A stretch of DNA of 64,000 nucleotides from Periplaneta americana (Eukaryota > Arthropoda > Insecta > Blattodea > Blattidae): assembly GCF_040183065.1 (NCBI RefSeq), contig NC_091121.1, forward strand, positions 62,280,287 to 62,344,286. The letters are read 5' to 3'. The translations under genes were made by a program, and so were the position numbers. A model generated the notes under the pieces. That model saw nothing but the letters and a program-made list of their open reading frames with translations. It was not told where the DNA came from and did no database searches. Shown here piece after piece: positions 1 to 10,815 of the stretch. Position 1 is the stretch's first letter; the number at the start of each line of letters is the position of its first letter.

Positions 1-1434
1 AAAAAAGTTTATTAATCTGAAGTGATGATTGCTATCAGGGATAATGGTTAAGAGAGATTAGGTAAATTTTTTCCAGTAAAATTATTAGACGTTCATTTTT
101 TTCGCATGCAGAAACTACAGAGGAAGGTTGGGTTCTATGGAACAAAAGTACGTACTGCAGGTATGTTAAGTCAGTTGCATCTTTAAGTTGGCCTATGTTA
201 TAAGTAGCTGAGAATGCTGCCTAAGAGTATCTAATGCTGCCTCAACTATTTTCAGGAACCAGTTGTTTCGTTCCTCATCTCTATGTTCAGTTGTCCTTTT
301 TCAGCATACATCTTAAACTGAATCAGAACATACTTTAATGGCCTAAGGTGATATTGTTCATATGATGACTAGGATTATGATTGATTTGAAGCATACTATG
401 GTTCAGCTCGTATGTTTCTGCATTATTTTCGGCTCTGTGAGTAGATATGTTTTTGTGTGATTTTTAAATTTATACTAAAGTGATTTCATTGCAACTGTGT
501 TACGGATAGTTTTAAAGTGAAATTATTAATTAATAGGCAGTCTTAATATTAATCTGTGTCATGTATGTGACAATAGAGAATTGTCTTTGTTATGAATGAA
601 TATTATTTGCTCTTTCAAATCCCATAAATGTCGACCAACTACTAGAACCTTTTGCAGGTAACCTTCAAACAACTTTCCTGATAACACTTTTCTCTTTGGA
701 AGATAACCTTCGAAACAACTTTCCTCATAACACTTTTCTCTTTGGAAGAAGTAAGGAATATATATTTCTAAATATTAAACCATTTGTATTTTAGTAAGAG
801 GTAAATATGAAATGGAGACATGATTTATTTTGCTTCTCACAGCCACGATATTTGCTATTAGAAATTTTGTATCTCTTTAAAATGTTATATCTGTCCCACT
901 TAAAACATCTTTTTAAAAAATTTTATTTCATGTGGGAAATGATTGTGTGACAAAAACCTACCCATATAGTCCGGTTCAGTGCTATTTTCAAACCTATTGT
1001 GAAACAACATGGGCATTTATTTGTCATAGTAATAATTTGCAGCAACACTCAACAAGATACTGTCATTACATTTGTTTTTAATAGTGTCAAAAACAAACAT
1101 TCGTAAAGAACTTAGTTTGTGTTCTGGGAATGTCCTCAGATTTTACTTAATTTCTATAACTAGACGAGTTACGTAATTCTACCTTGAAATAGATCTGAGC
1201 ACTCTGTTTCACTTATTATCACTCAGTCGTTTCATTTTGAGTGTTAAGTGCGTATTAAAATTATTGAATTCTCATATGAGCATTTTAAACTTATTCAACA
1301 ACCTTTAAAATCTTGAAAATTATTGTGTCCTTACACAATTGGCATTGCTATAGTATAAATAATTGAGATAATTAGCTTAGACATTTACTTTCAGGATGAC
1401 TTTGTACCACTTCCTGATGTGGTTTAAAGTGCCG
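1..1434. other. No recognisable gene
   Basis: AT-rich DNA with stops in all frames. The only exon-like piece is 112-160: a pyrimidine-rich acceptor ending in gcatgcag, 49 bases, then gtatgt. I could not link it to any other exon. A two-copy tandem repeat lies at 659-751. Confidence 0.5.
659..751. repeat. Two-copy tandem repeat, about 45 bp
   Basis: The block starting aaccttcaaacaactttcct is repeated once with a period of about 45 bases and only a few differences. Both copies end in ctctttggaaga. It looks like a recent local duplication; no function is apparent. Confidence 0.85.
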
Positions 1435-1517
1435 GGTGTTCCATCTGTTTACAATATTATTCTGCAGTATTGTAACTTATTTTTGGACAAGAATTTTTTT
1501 TAAACAGATGGAACACC
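1435..1517. repeat. 17-bp perfect hairpin
   Basis: ggtgttccatctgttta at 1435-1451 is the exact reverse complement of 1501-1517, with a 49-base AT-rich loop. The length and shape fit a tiny MITE or the remains of terminal inverted repeats; only this one copy is seen in the window. Confidence 0.8.
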
Positions 1518-1841
1518 AGTCATTTGAAACAATGTTACTCTGATTTGTAAAGACTTACCTCAGTTGGCTGTACCACAATTAAAAGAATCCAGGATCTTCC
1601 TTGTTTAATACTATCATCTTTGGTGTCGTTTTGTACAGTGAAAGCAGTGTAAAACAAATTTATCAAGCTGTAACATGTTGTAATATTTGTCATTGAGAAA
1701 GGGAAGCACTTACCATTTTGAATGTAATGTCATGGAGGAAGATACATGTAATGTATGATAATATTGTTTTTGCAATGTAGAGATAACTAGGCTTGATATT
1801 TCTACGTGATCTATGATCAATAATGCCATATTCTTCCATTG

Positions 1842-3059
1842 TACAGGGCCTGGTGTGGAAACATGAAAGATTTTGAATGTATTTTACACTTCATTACACA
1901 AGGAAACACAAATCATACTCATATTCAAGATGTGAGAGATTGTCAGTTCAGTTTACAGATTACTTTTTGAATACTGTCTGTAGCAAATGGCTTCCTACCA
2001 TTTCAACACACTCTCCCAGGTGTTTGGCGAGATCATCCATGACTTTACGTAGCAAGTCTTCATTAATATCTTTGTCTATGATTTCTTCTTTGATATACCT
2101 AGCTCCTTGGTGGTCTGAGGAAGACTTTCTAGGTATCCACATAGAAAACTTGGCACCAACAAATCAGGGGAACAAGGTGGCCATGGCACATCTTAAACCG
2201 GGAGATAAGTTCTCCTGGAAACCTCCTTGCGTGTGAGCAGTTGTCTCATCTTCTTGGAACCACATGTTATCCCTGTTATCTAGCTGATTCATTTCAGGAC
2301 ACAAATTCTCGAGTATTCTCATGTAGCGGACTGCTGTGACTGTTTCACTATCATCACCTTCAAAGAACAAAGATTCAAGAATGTGAGATGATGATACAAC
2401 ACATCATACAGTGGTCGCTTGTGAAGTTGGTGTGGATTGTCTATTAATCAGTAACAACAATTCTGATGATTTACATTACTATTTAAATGAAAGTGGGCCT
2501 TGTCACTCATGAATAAATTGCTGTGAACTGTTGGGTTCCTCTGCTGCAATTCCAAGAACGGGTGCAGAACTCTTGTTGTCTTTTGTGATTTACATTTGGT
2601 TCTTGAACATTAGTGATTTTATAGCGATGAAATTTTATTTTGTGCAGCATTTGTCGAGCTGTTCGATCTGACATACTCAGTGCAGTAATGCGACTGCAAG
2701 CTGATCTTCTAGAGCTGTGAAAGGTGGCTGTGTGGACTCATTCTCTGTTTTCAGGTGTACTCATAGTACGTTGAACCCCTGGTTCGGAATTTAATAACCC
2801 AAGACATGATGGTATTGTAGAATGGCACATTGTGTAGCTTAAATTTTGCTGCATTATTGTTACAGATTTTATTTTCATATACCACTTTATGCATGCAACA
2901 AGCTGTTGTACACTCCAGCGATTCATGTCGACTGTGTCTATGGTCAACCAATCTCCCAAGCCTCCTCTTCAAGGTCACAACATGCTGCCAACAATCACTG
3001 CACATGTGCGTCTGTTATTAGCTGTGAAAATGTTTCAGGTTCCCATGCCGGACCCTGTA
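1842..3059 (-). mobile_element. Tc1/mariner-superfamily DNA transposon, decayed but with both ends
   Basis: The terminal inverted repeats are recognisable. The left end reads tacagggcctggtgtggaaa and the reverse complement of the right end reads tacagggtccggcatgggaa; both continue into a similar attttt-type run. Each end abuts a TA, the target duplication of this superfamily. On the minus strand, pieces of a DDE transposase appear in order. An N-terminal HTH region lies at about 2740-3000, including a match to VQRT near its end. The second catalytic segment, WFQEDETTAHT, is near 2250. The WPPCSPDL-type third-aspartate region is near 2120, and a C-terminal tail RKVMDDLAKHLGECVEMVG lies at about 1960-2060. 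Stops and frame changes break the reading frame, so it is a non-coding relic. Two related copies occur in this window (about 32.1-33.1 kb, and N-terminal only at 36.8-37.2 kb). Confidence 0.85.
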
Positions 3060-6000
3060 ATATTCACTGCTGTGTTGCAATGTATTGTGAAGGCACTAGA
3101 GTTCTGCCAACCCCTTTTGCATGAATTAAAGCATTTTAATTTTTATTTTTTTTTTAAATAGAAACAAAATACAAGTATTTAAAAAGAACTGAGAGGTAAT
3201 TGTGTACAGTTCCTAATATATAAAACTACTTACAATTACACTCATACACTAAAAACCAACTTTACACAGACTTCTACCTCCATACCTAAAATAAAGTTTA
3301 ACACTAATGAAGAATAACAAATTTCTGGAATTGGAGACAGAATTCTCTGATAAGAATTTTGTATGGTTTGTCAAATGATACTTGAGCAACAGTGCACCAT
3401 TACCATGGAAAACTAGTAAATATTTGCAAATACCTCACTGGCCTAAGCTAAGCTATTGTCACTCCTCTGAAACTCTTTCAAATGCAGTCTCTTTAGCAGC
3501 TGTGTCATGCACAATCTTTCCCTATATGAAAATTATCTTAAGATTATTCCAACATCTAATAAAAAGATTTATTTTGTCATCTAGTGACCATAGGCCATTA
3601 CATAAGAAAATAATTTTCCAACAAGATAAGAATTCATAATTAATTGAGTATGGTATTAGGTTCCATGCTGGTACACTGTTTTAAACATATGTACATATAT
3701 AATATTTCTTGAAAATATTAAAATGCATAGACAAGTTGATAGAATGGCCAATCTCTATCCATTCAGCATTTAATTTATTTTGGTACATTGTTCTGTCCTT
3801 TGCTTCTTCCTCTTCCCCTCCTTTGTAGATTGCATTTGTTCATGAAATTGTATAATTCTGGTTATATAAGGACTGTGTGTTATTTACCAAACTTGGAAGA
3901 CTATACTCAGCATACCTTAAAATGATGCTGGAAAGTTATTTTATTTAATAAACTAATATGTAAATATTGAATATGTATTTTGTACCTCTATTGAGATTTT
4001 CATCATGCGACAGGTTTTAATAAAGGAAGAATTCAATTAGGCAGTATTGATACATAATTAAATATAATAATTATAATTCAGAGCTTACTTTTGGCTGCTC
4101 TTTGGTTCAGTTGTATTGTGCTTTCATTTGATTTTAAGATTTTTTTCTCTTGTTTATGAATGAAATGGGAAAATTTCTAAAGTTTAGTGAAAGATAGACC
4201 ATTTAATTTGAATGAATTAAAATCACGCTCATTTGTGAGGTTTTGCTATTACCATTTATTAGTTTGAACATGTGTGTTGACACTGACACAAATGAAGTTC
4301 AATGGCTTTAATTAACTTTTCAAAATTCCACATGCAAGCAACTGTGGCTGTGTAATGTGGCAGTCTAGATGATAGCTGCAAATTGTAACTGTACAACAGG
4401 AGCACGAGAAGCCTTGAATAGGGAGACAACTGCATGTCATACAAGAGTATAATAAACAATATACAGTTTCGTAGTCGTAACACTTTTTTTTTTTTAAGGT
4501 CTGAATTACACTAATCACAATTATGCCATGTTTACCATTGATACTATATCTTTTCATTACTTGCACATTTATCTACTCAGGATTGAAAAGGGGAGTTGTC
4601 CATTTGGCAACTTGCATTCATGTAAACAATATTCTTTGTTCAAAAAAACAGTATAGTTAGTTGGTATGAACAAATTTCGTGTTTCAGTTTTAGATTAACT
4701 TCATTGTTGCAGAGGAATAAACTGAATTTTCAGTTTGTCTTAAAAATAAATGTTTGATGCAAATTCAAACTCAATCTTCTCAACAAAATATTCCGTATTT
4801 TCTGGTGTTTTGACGACAATTGTGGTTATTCAATTTTCATTTCAAGATAATGTTTCTGCAAATGCATTCTTTCATCAGTTTCTTTATGTTTCACTGATTT
4901 GAAGTTACGTTTACTGTGAGTCTGCCAGCCAATCTCACCATTTACATAAAATTTAATCTCATTATTTACAATTTCTAATGATTTCAAAGGCATGTTGGGT
5001 CCGATAAGTATAATAATAAAATTTCAAATATGTATGGATTTATTAGCGTCAGAATTACTTATCAATAATCAAACATTTAAACCATTAGATTATTACATAA
5101 AATGGTACATAATGACCTATGAACGTTTTCGCCATGAATATGGCATTCTGCTTTAGTAGTTTTATTTGGTCCTTTGAAACCCTCTGATGACTGTTTTGTG
5201 GGTTTTCTCTTGCCTCCCTGTTGATGTGTTAATCCATATTGTACTACTAAGTTATTAAAAAATGCTTCACTTACTTCACGATGTTCCATTTTCCTCAAGA
5301 AGGTTTTTCTCAAAAAACTAGTAGTCTGCTTTGGTCTATTTGATTTAACACATGAACTGGTGGTGAAAAAGGCAAAGCCTTTTCTGTGCACTTTCTGTGA
5401 AAATATGGCGTCTGTTCGTAGGTAGACATTTCCGAAAAATGTCCCAACCAATTATTTAGTAAGTCTAAAGTTGAAAAAAGGAAAGAACTTATATATAACA
5501 AGTCATAGAATAAAAACAGTAACCACTAATAACAATAAATCAACTGAACACTGTCAAAATTAATTAATTATGCGAGAATTCTTGTTCAAAGTTCGCGGTT
5601 GCTATCAACAATCTCAATTTTGAGCATAGAAGAATGTAAGAATTGGTCGTTCCCATAACTGACAACAGATGGCAGCACTTATTTTGAAAACGCTATTTTG
5701 AGTGTGAGCAAAGATATTGGCGGGTCGTACTTAGCACATTTTTGCACGTACCACCCCCTCTCTCTTCTGACCTGTCCATTGGGATGACTGACTGGCAGTG
5801 TGTCGATGCGTTCGGGTGTAGTTGCTTGCAAGCCAATCATTGGGTATTGAGAGTAGTCATCGTAGCTGTTGTCTGTTCACTGTGTACATATTCAAACAGT
5901 AATTTTCAATACTAACAGTGGAATTGCTTCTGTGCCTAGTTGAGCGACATGTCTAGAAAGGGAGCGGATACGCAGAGCCAAGCGAAAGGAATTATTTATA

Positions 6001-6196
6001 GTGTTTACGAATACTTAAAAAAACTTTAATTAATACAACAAATTAAAATTTTCGTAATATGATTGAAATTCTGGTTATTAAGAGAATGAGGAAAACAGGA
6101 ATTAGGTCACTATAAGTTTAAGTGAAATATTTTAAGATCTGATAGTATATTGGCAATATACTCATTGCAGTGAAGTAAATCGTTAAAAACCATTGT
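3060..6196. other. Intergenic DNA, no recognised gene
   Basis: Mostly AT-rich sequence. On the minus strand 5077-5451 is open for 124 codons from a TTG, with a basic stretch (GGKRKPTKQSSEGFKG), but I recognise no family and see no supporting exon. Around 5949 an ATG opens a short plus-strand frame, MSRKGADTQSQAKGIIYSVY, which ends at a stop after about 23 codons. It resembles the N-terminal start of some insect transposase-like proteins as I remember them, but this is weak. Nothing else is supported. Confidence 0.4.
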
Positions 6197-6224
6197 GTTA
6201 TTATTATTATTATTATTATTATTA
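6197..6224. repeat. (TTA)n microsatellite
   Basis: About nine uninterrupted tta/att triplets. Confidence 0.95.
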
Positions 6225-6317
6225 AATTTGCACTGATGGATTTCATTTAATATAGTATTACTAGCCATTGTTAAGTCAATTATATAAAATAAAACCTGGG
6301 TACCTACACAATACTAT

Positions 6318-6894
6318 TTACAAATCATTTACATCGTCAACACCAGTGATTTTACTCACGGGACTGGCTTCATCTTTTCTTGCAACCCTTGTTTTGTTCA
6401 AAAGGTCTCTGGTCACTACTGTCAGTTGGTCACCTGCTGTGATTCTTCCTGCCGGAAGGTCCCTGTTGACTTTCTTTGTCGTAATCCCAGGACCACTGCC
6501 ATCATTTTTGGCCTCATTTCTGAACAGCTGGAGCCATTCATCACGACTTCTACTCTTTGTGAAGCGGATGACAATAGAACGCGTCTTCCCTGGCCTGGAT
6601 GGTATGTGATGTGCTAAGCTTACATCATGTTGCACCAATTCACTACCGCCTATGACTTCCGATATTTGGTCAATGACTTCATAAGTTGATTGTTCATCGA
6701 TCTCCGGAACTCCAAATAGCATTATATTGTCTCTGCAGATCACTCACTTCCTGTTTGAGATGGTCATTTTCTTGCACTAGCCTCTTCATCTCCTCCTGCG
6801 TGGAGTTGAGTTCATGTCTTGTGTGCGCCAATTCCTCTCTAAGACTGTCGAACTTGGAAGATATGAATTCAACTGATTTTCTTAGTTCATTCAC
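6318..6894 (-). mobile_element. LINE ORF1 fragment (coiled coil plus RNA-binding region)
   Basis: The minus strand encodes two adjoining pieces in different frames. The upstream piece (6694-6894) is a heptad-rich coiled coil with many Leu, Glu and Lys residues (MNELRKSVEFISSKFDSLRE). The downstream piece (6318-6743) begins around RDNIMLFGVPE and contains SIVIRFTKSRSRDEW, then a basic C-terminal section. A coiled coil followed by an RRM-like domain that opens with a nucleic-acid-binding 'NIxxxGVPE' strand is typical of ORF1 proteins of insect LINEs. A frameshift near 6730 separates the two parts. No reverse transcriptase is attached, so this is a truncated relic rather than a gene. The exact clade is not determinable here. 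Confidence 0.75.
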
Positions 6895-6929
6895 CTCAAA
6901 ATACGAATCCTATTCGATATCAGTATAGT

Positions 6930-9215
6930 AGTTATAAAGTTTGTATGATAACAAATGAAGTGTTCACATGTGCTGTTGTTTAATGAAATAATTATAATGC
7001 TGCGCACAGAAATTACACTAAGTACTGACACACAGACAGTGTTTATATATAAACACTATTTCGATGTTACAGATTTTAGGTTACGTAGCGAGGAGTGAAA
7101 GATGTTTCGGAAGCGCCCCTTGAACATTTACAGCTAAAGTAGGGGTGGAACGTGGGTTGGGTTAGTATGAAGGGGTATACCTCCATCCGCCAATATTCCT
7201 GCTCCCTACTATAGCCCATTTTTCAGACATTCAATTCTTCGTCACAAGCAAAGGGGTGTAAGTGCACTTATGTTATTTTTCATAAAATGTGATTAAGATA
7301 CCACTGAAATTTTTAATTCTTTAGTTTACCCTGGATGCACTTAAATCATTTTCTTTTAGAAATGTCACTTACTGTACACCCCTTTGCTTCTGTCTCAATT
7401 GTACTTACCAGAACTTGATGCAGATTTCAGGGGTGAAAAAACCAATGCTTTAGCTCTTTGGCTAATAATGCACATCCTTGCAAGTACTACTGTATACTAC
7501 TTTTTGTTATAATTTCAGGGAAAGAGGGGTAATAAAATACATACAGTTGTAATAAAATACATACAGTTCCAAATAAAACAGTTTGAGCTCCTGATCCTGA
7601 ACAGCTTTTAACCATTTTCACAATAATGTGATTAACTTCTAAGGTTACAATAATTGAAATTCTACCAAAGCACATAACAAAGTGGTTGGATCGGTTTTTT
7701 AAGTATGAACAGGTTGTGTTTAAGGGCTACCTATTTACTGAAGAACAAAATCTTTTCTTTAAATTGAATACTCCAGGAAAATAACATGTAGATATTTGTT
7801 GTTTGTACTAGTCTAGTGGATGCCATTCCTGTCAATCCGAAACTCAAAAGTTTTTAGAGCAAGAAATTGTTTCAGCTAATTAATGTATCAAATCAACCCT
7901 GCCCTCTACCGCACAGGGCTTCAAGTAAAATCAAACGAGCTGTTTCTCACCCCCACAAGTTTCCTGCTTTGTAAATCTCTGCACTGTACGGAGTTAAGAA
8001 TTTTCTGTAAACAGAAAAGGGCAAAGATCTGCGTAGTTGTCATAGCCCAATGCACACACCATTTCTAACACTGCAGATATAGTATGACTGACTTTATTTA
8101 CTTTTTGTGCTCTAGCTTCCAACTACGAGGAAAATTATAAGTTATTTCTACTTAAGGCTAAAGATCTAATACATGATTTAAAGCACACTTAAATGCGATA
8201 TTTTCACATCCCCCCCCCACCCCCCGTGTAAGTCAGTTTTATATGACAAGGTGTTCCTACTTTCTGCACTGAGCTCAGCTGGCCAAATACCAATTTAATT
8301 TTTACTTTTCTTACTTTTTCACAAGTACTTCTTAATATACCCATAGAAGCCTTGTCTGGGACTCCAGGTTAATCCAGGATGGAAGAAACTCCAACCTCTG
8401 TGAGTCATTAGATATCCTTGCTTACCAATAACATAAACAATATAATGAAAAATTGGTGAAATTATGGCACTGGGAATGGAAGTACTTCAGCTTTCATCAC
8501 ACATTTCACTTTGAATTAACCAGAATTTTAACCAGCTTGGCATGAAACATGCATTATCATTCAGTTACTATATGTCATAGTTCTCATCATCGCCACCACC
8601 ATCAACAGCAGAGCTGAGTTCGATTCCTGCCAGAAAAGTGGATGTTTATTTCCATCTTGAAACTAGGCAGTATTCTAAAGTTTCTGTTTGTCTTGTATTG
8701 CTCTACACCATACATGGGCACAATATTTGGTTACATGAGGCACTAGATTTGAAATAGTTTGTTTACTAGGTGGTCAGTGGCGAATTATTGGGAAAGCGCT
8801 TGGTTAACGTGAGAGACTCAAAAACTTTTATTCAATTTGGCAAATTAATTCGGCAGCTTTAATCATAAACCTCTTTACATTTCTCCATCATTGAATTGAT
8901 TTAAATCACAGGCGAGAAATGGCGTAACTAGCCAATAATATTCAATCACATTGTCTACGTTTATTTTCTTGAATATTCTGGCATTTATCAAGATTACTTA
9001 ATAGATTTGCACGTTCTCAACCTAAAATAATTTTATATATCATATTTCGTTTTCTACGCACATTTGATATTTTATAAATTTCTTTTGGAAATAATACAAA
9101 CAACATTTAATTCCTAGTACCTTTTAATGCAGCGTATTTAAGGTATAATGTCGTATTTAATATACTATGCAAATGTTAAGATCATAAATTTTCTTCGGAG
9201 TAGCACGAAAAAATA
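6930..9215. other. Intergenic DNA, no recognised gene
   Basis: AT-rich sequence with only short chance frames. Two stretches look like degenerate SINE pieces: a ttcgattcctgcc box near 8610 and a 'ccaactacgagg...cacacttaaatg' stretch at about 8115-8200 that resembles the SINE at 27.5 kb. Neither can be delimited. A short poly-C run is at 8210-8226. Confidence 0.4.
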
Positions 9216-9219
9216 ACAT

Positions 9220-9435
9220 TTAATTTGTCTTACCTTCTAATTCAGCATGTTCTTTATGACATAAGGAGTAATGTCGTTGTATATTAAATTTATTAATGCC
9301 TAATAGGATTTTCGAGCATAACATACATCGTATGTTCTCCCCTTCTAAACAGGAAAAAAACTCTTCCTCCCATTTCTCATGAAATAATTGTTTTCTAACA
9401 CGTACACACTGCTTTGATAATGCCATTATGCCACC
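9220..9435 (-). mobile_element. hAT transposase N-terminal fragment (BED-type zinc finger)
   Basis: The minus strand encodes VRKQLFHEKWEEEFFSCLEG, then NIRCMLCSKIL and RHYSLCHKEH. The C-x2-C ... H-x4-H spacing with the preceding FHEKWEEEFF block matches the N-terminus of hAT-derived proteins of the GTF2IRD2/ZBED/SCAND3 group. No catalytic domain follows on this strand. It is most likely a 5' fragment of a hAT element. A host single-exon finger gene is a less likely alternative. Confidence 0.65.
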
Positions 9436-10449
9436 ACTGATATTGCTTATGAAACTGATATAGAACCTGCCCACGCCTAGGAGCTATGTGAGGGAGGAAC
9501 GGGGACTGTGAAGATGTCACTCAGAGCGATAAGCTCTGTGAAGGTCAGTGAGGCACACGATGCCCATGTTTGCTCTACACAGTGCCTTATGGCATGCTGA
9601 CAAGCACAGAAAGAAGGAAATTAGTAGCTGAAGAATCTAATCCTTGAAGGTTGATAACGTAACGAAAGACTAACACTAATGCTGAGTGCAAATTAAATAT
9701 TAATAATAATAATTATTATTATTATTATAATACAGTAGTTATTGATGCAATAATAACAGTAATGAATTACCTAAAATATTACTGAAGCAAGGAAAAACAA
9801 GATTTGATATTGTAAAGAAAATATACCAGTGCTAAAGAAAAAAGCACTGGGCATATGGGGCTATTCCATCAAATGACCAGTTACCATAGAAACGCCTACC
9901 TACCACAGAGCTTCTGCAGTACACTTAGCAAGCAAGGCCCATAAAACCAATGTTTTTTCTTAACTTGGAATTCTCTATAGGTAGATTCACACTAATAAAA
10001 AATAATGATTAATGTAGAAGCACCCATATTGTTTAAATTGTTCATTAGTTCTTTGGTGTTTTCATTTCAGAATCATAACACAATGATAAGTAAACTGATC
10101 ACAGATAATTGATCACTTGGTTAAGTTTTCATCTTTTGGAATTTGGGCCTTTCAACTTTGTTTAAATTTGATTTTTTGTTTCGGAACTATGTTTCATCCA
10201 ACAGAGTAAGCAACCATGTGTTATGACCATGTGAATGAAACCTATAAAGTAATTGAAATCTCCAGGAATCTCATTATTTTGAAGTAAAGGAATAGAAAGT
10301 ATTAAACACTGAACTATACAAATTTTAATGAAGGTTACAAACACAATTATCTATAGAGATTTATTACATATATCAAAGATCTCTCAGTGTCTTATACTCC
10401 GTACTTCTCTTACAGCTGATTCACACACCTAAATATATGCTTCCAGAAA
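9436..10449. other. Region beyond the p24 gene 3' end, no recognised gene
   Basis: Only AT-rich sequence with an (aat/att)n microsatellite at about 9701-9731. No coding similarity is seen. The right part may be 3' UTR of the minus-strand p24 gene if a more distal poly(A) site is used. Confidence 0.4.
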
Positions 10450-10455
10450 TTTATT
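10450..10455 (-). terminator. Candidate poly(A) signal of the p24/TMED10 gene
   Basis: AATAAA on the minus strand, about 240 bases after the stop codon at 10694. It is one of several possible signals in this AT-rich stretch, so the choice is tentative. Confidence 0.35.
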
Positions 10456-10693
10456 GAACCATATTACCACTAGCAGTGTTATTTCCACAGCCTCTGTTAA
10501 TACAACCTCTTCAAATTTAAAGTTGTTTTTCCAAATATACAAAATTATCATATATGAACAAATGAAGCACACATTATTTACAACTGTGGACAGGGTGCTG
10601 AATCACCCAAAAATGTTTCATAATGAAGTCACTGTGATCATAAGCGAAATAAAAAAAAAAAAAGAAAGAAAACACTTATTTCTTATTGGCACT

Positions 10694-10815
10694 TCACTCT
10701 ATGAGTTTTTTAGCCTTGAAGAATCGGCGCAAGTACAATACTTGCCATGTGGCCAATCCTAGGAGGCAACACATGCTGAAGATACTGAAGTACAGAACTC
10801 TGCTGTTCGTTGACT
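10694..10815 (-). CDS. bai: p24/TMED10 coding exon 5 with membrane segment and COPI tail
   Basis: Codes [16 protein letters not shown], the rest of the membrane span and [11 protein letters not shown], then TGA. Acceptor tatgcag. It is separated from exon 4 by a 2.3-kb intron carrying a SINE and a mariner copy. Confidence 0.95.

Noticed and set aside
1877-2236. 119-codon plus-strand frame
   Set aside because: Antisense shadow of the transposase relic at 1842-3059.
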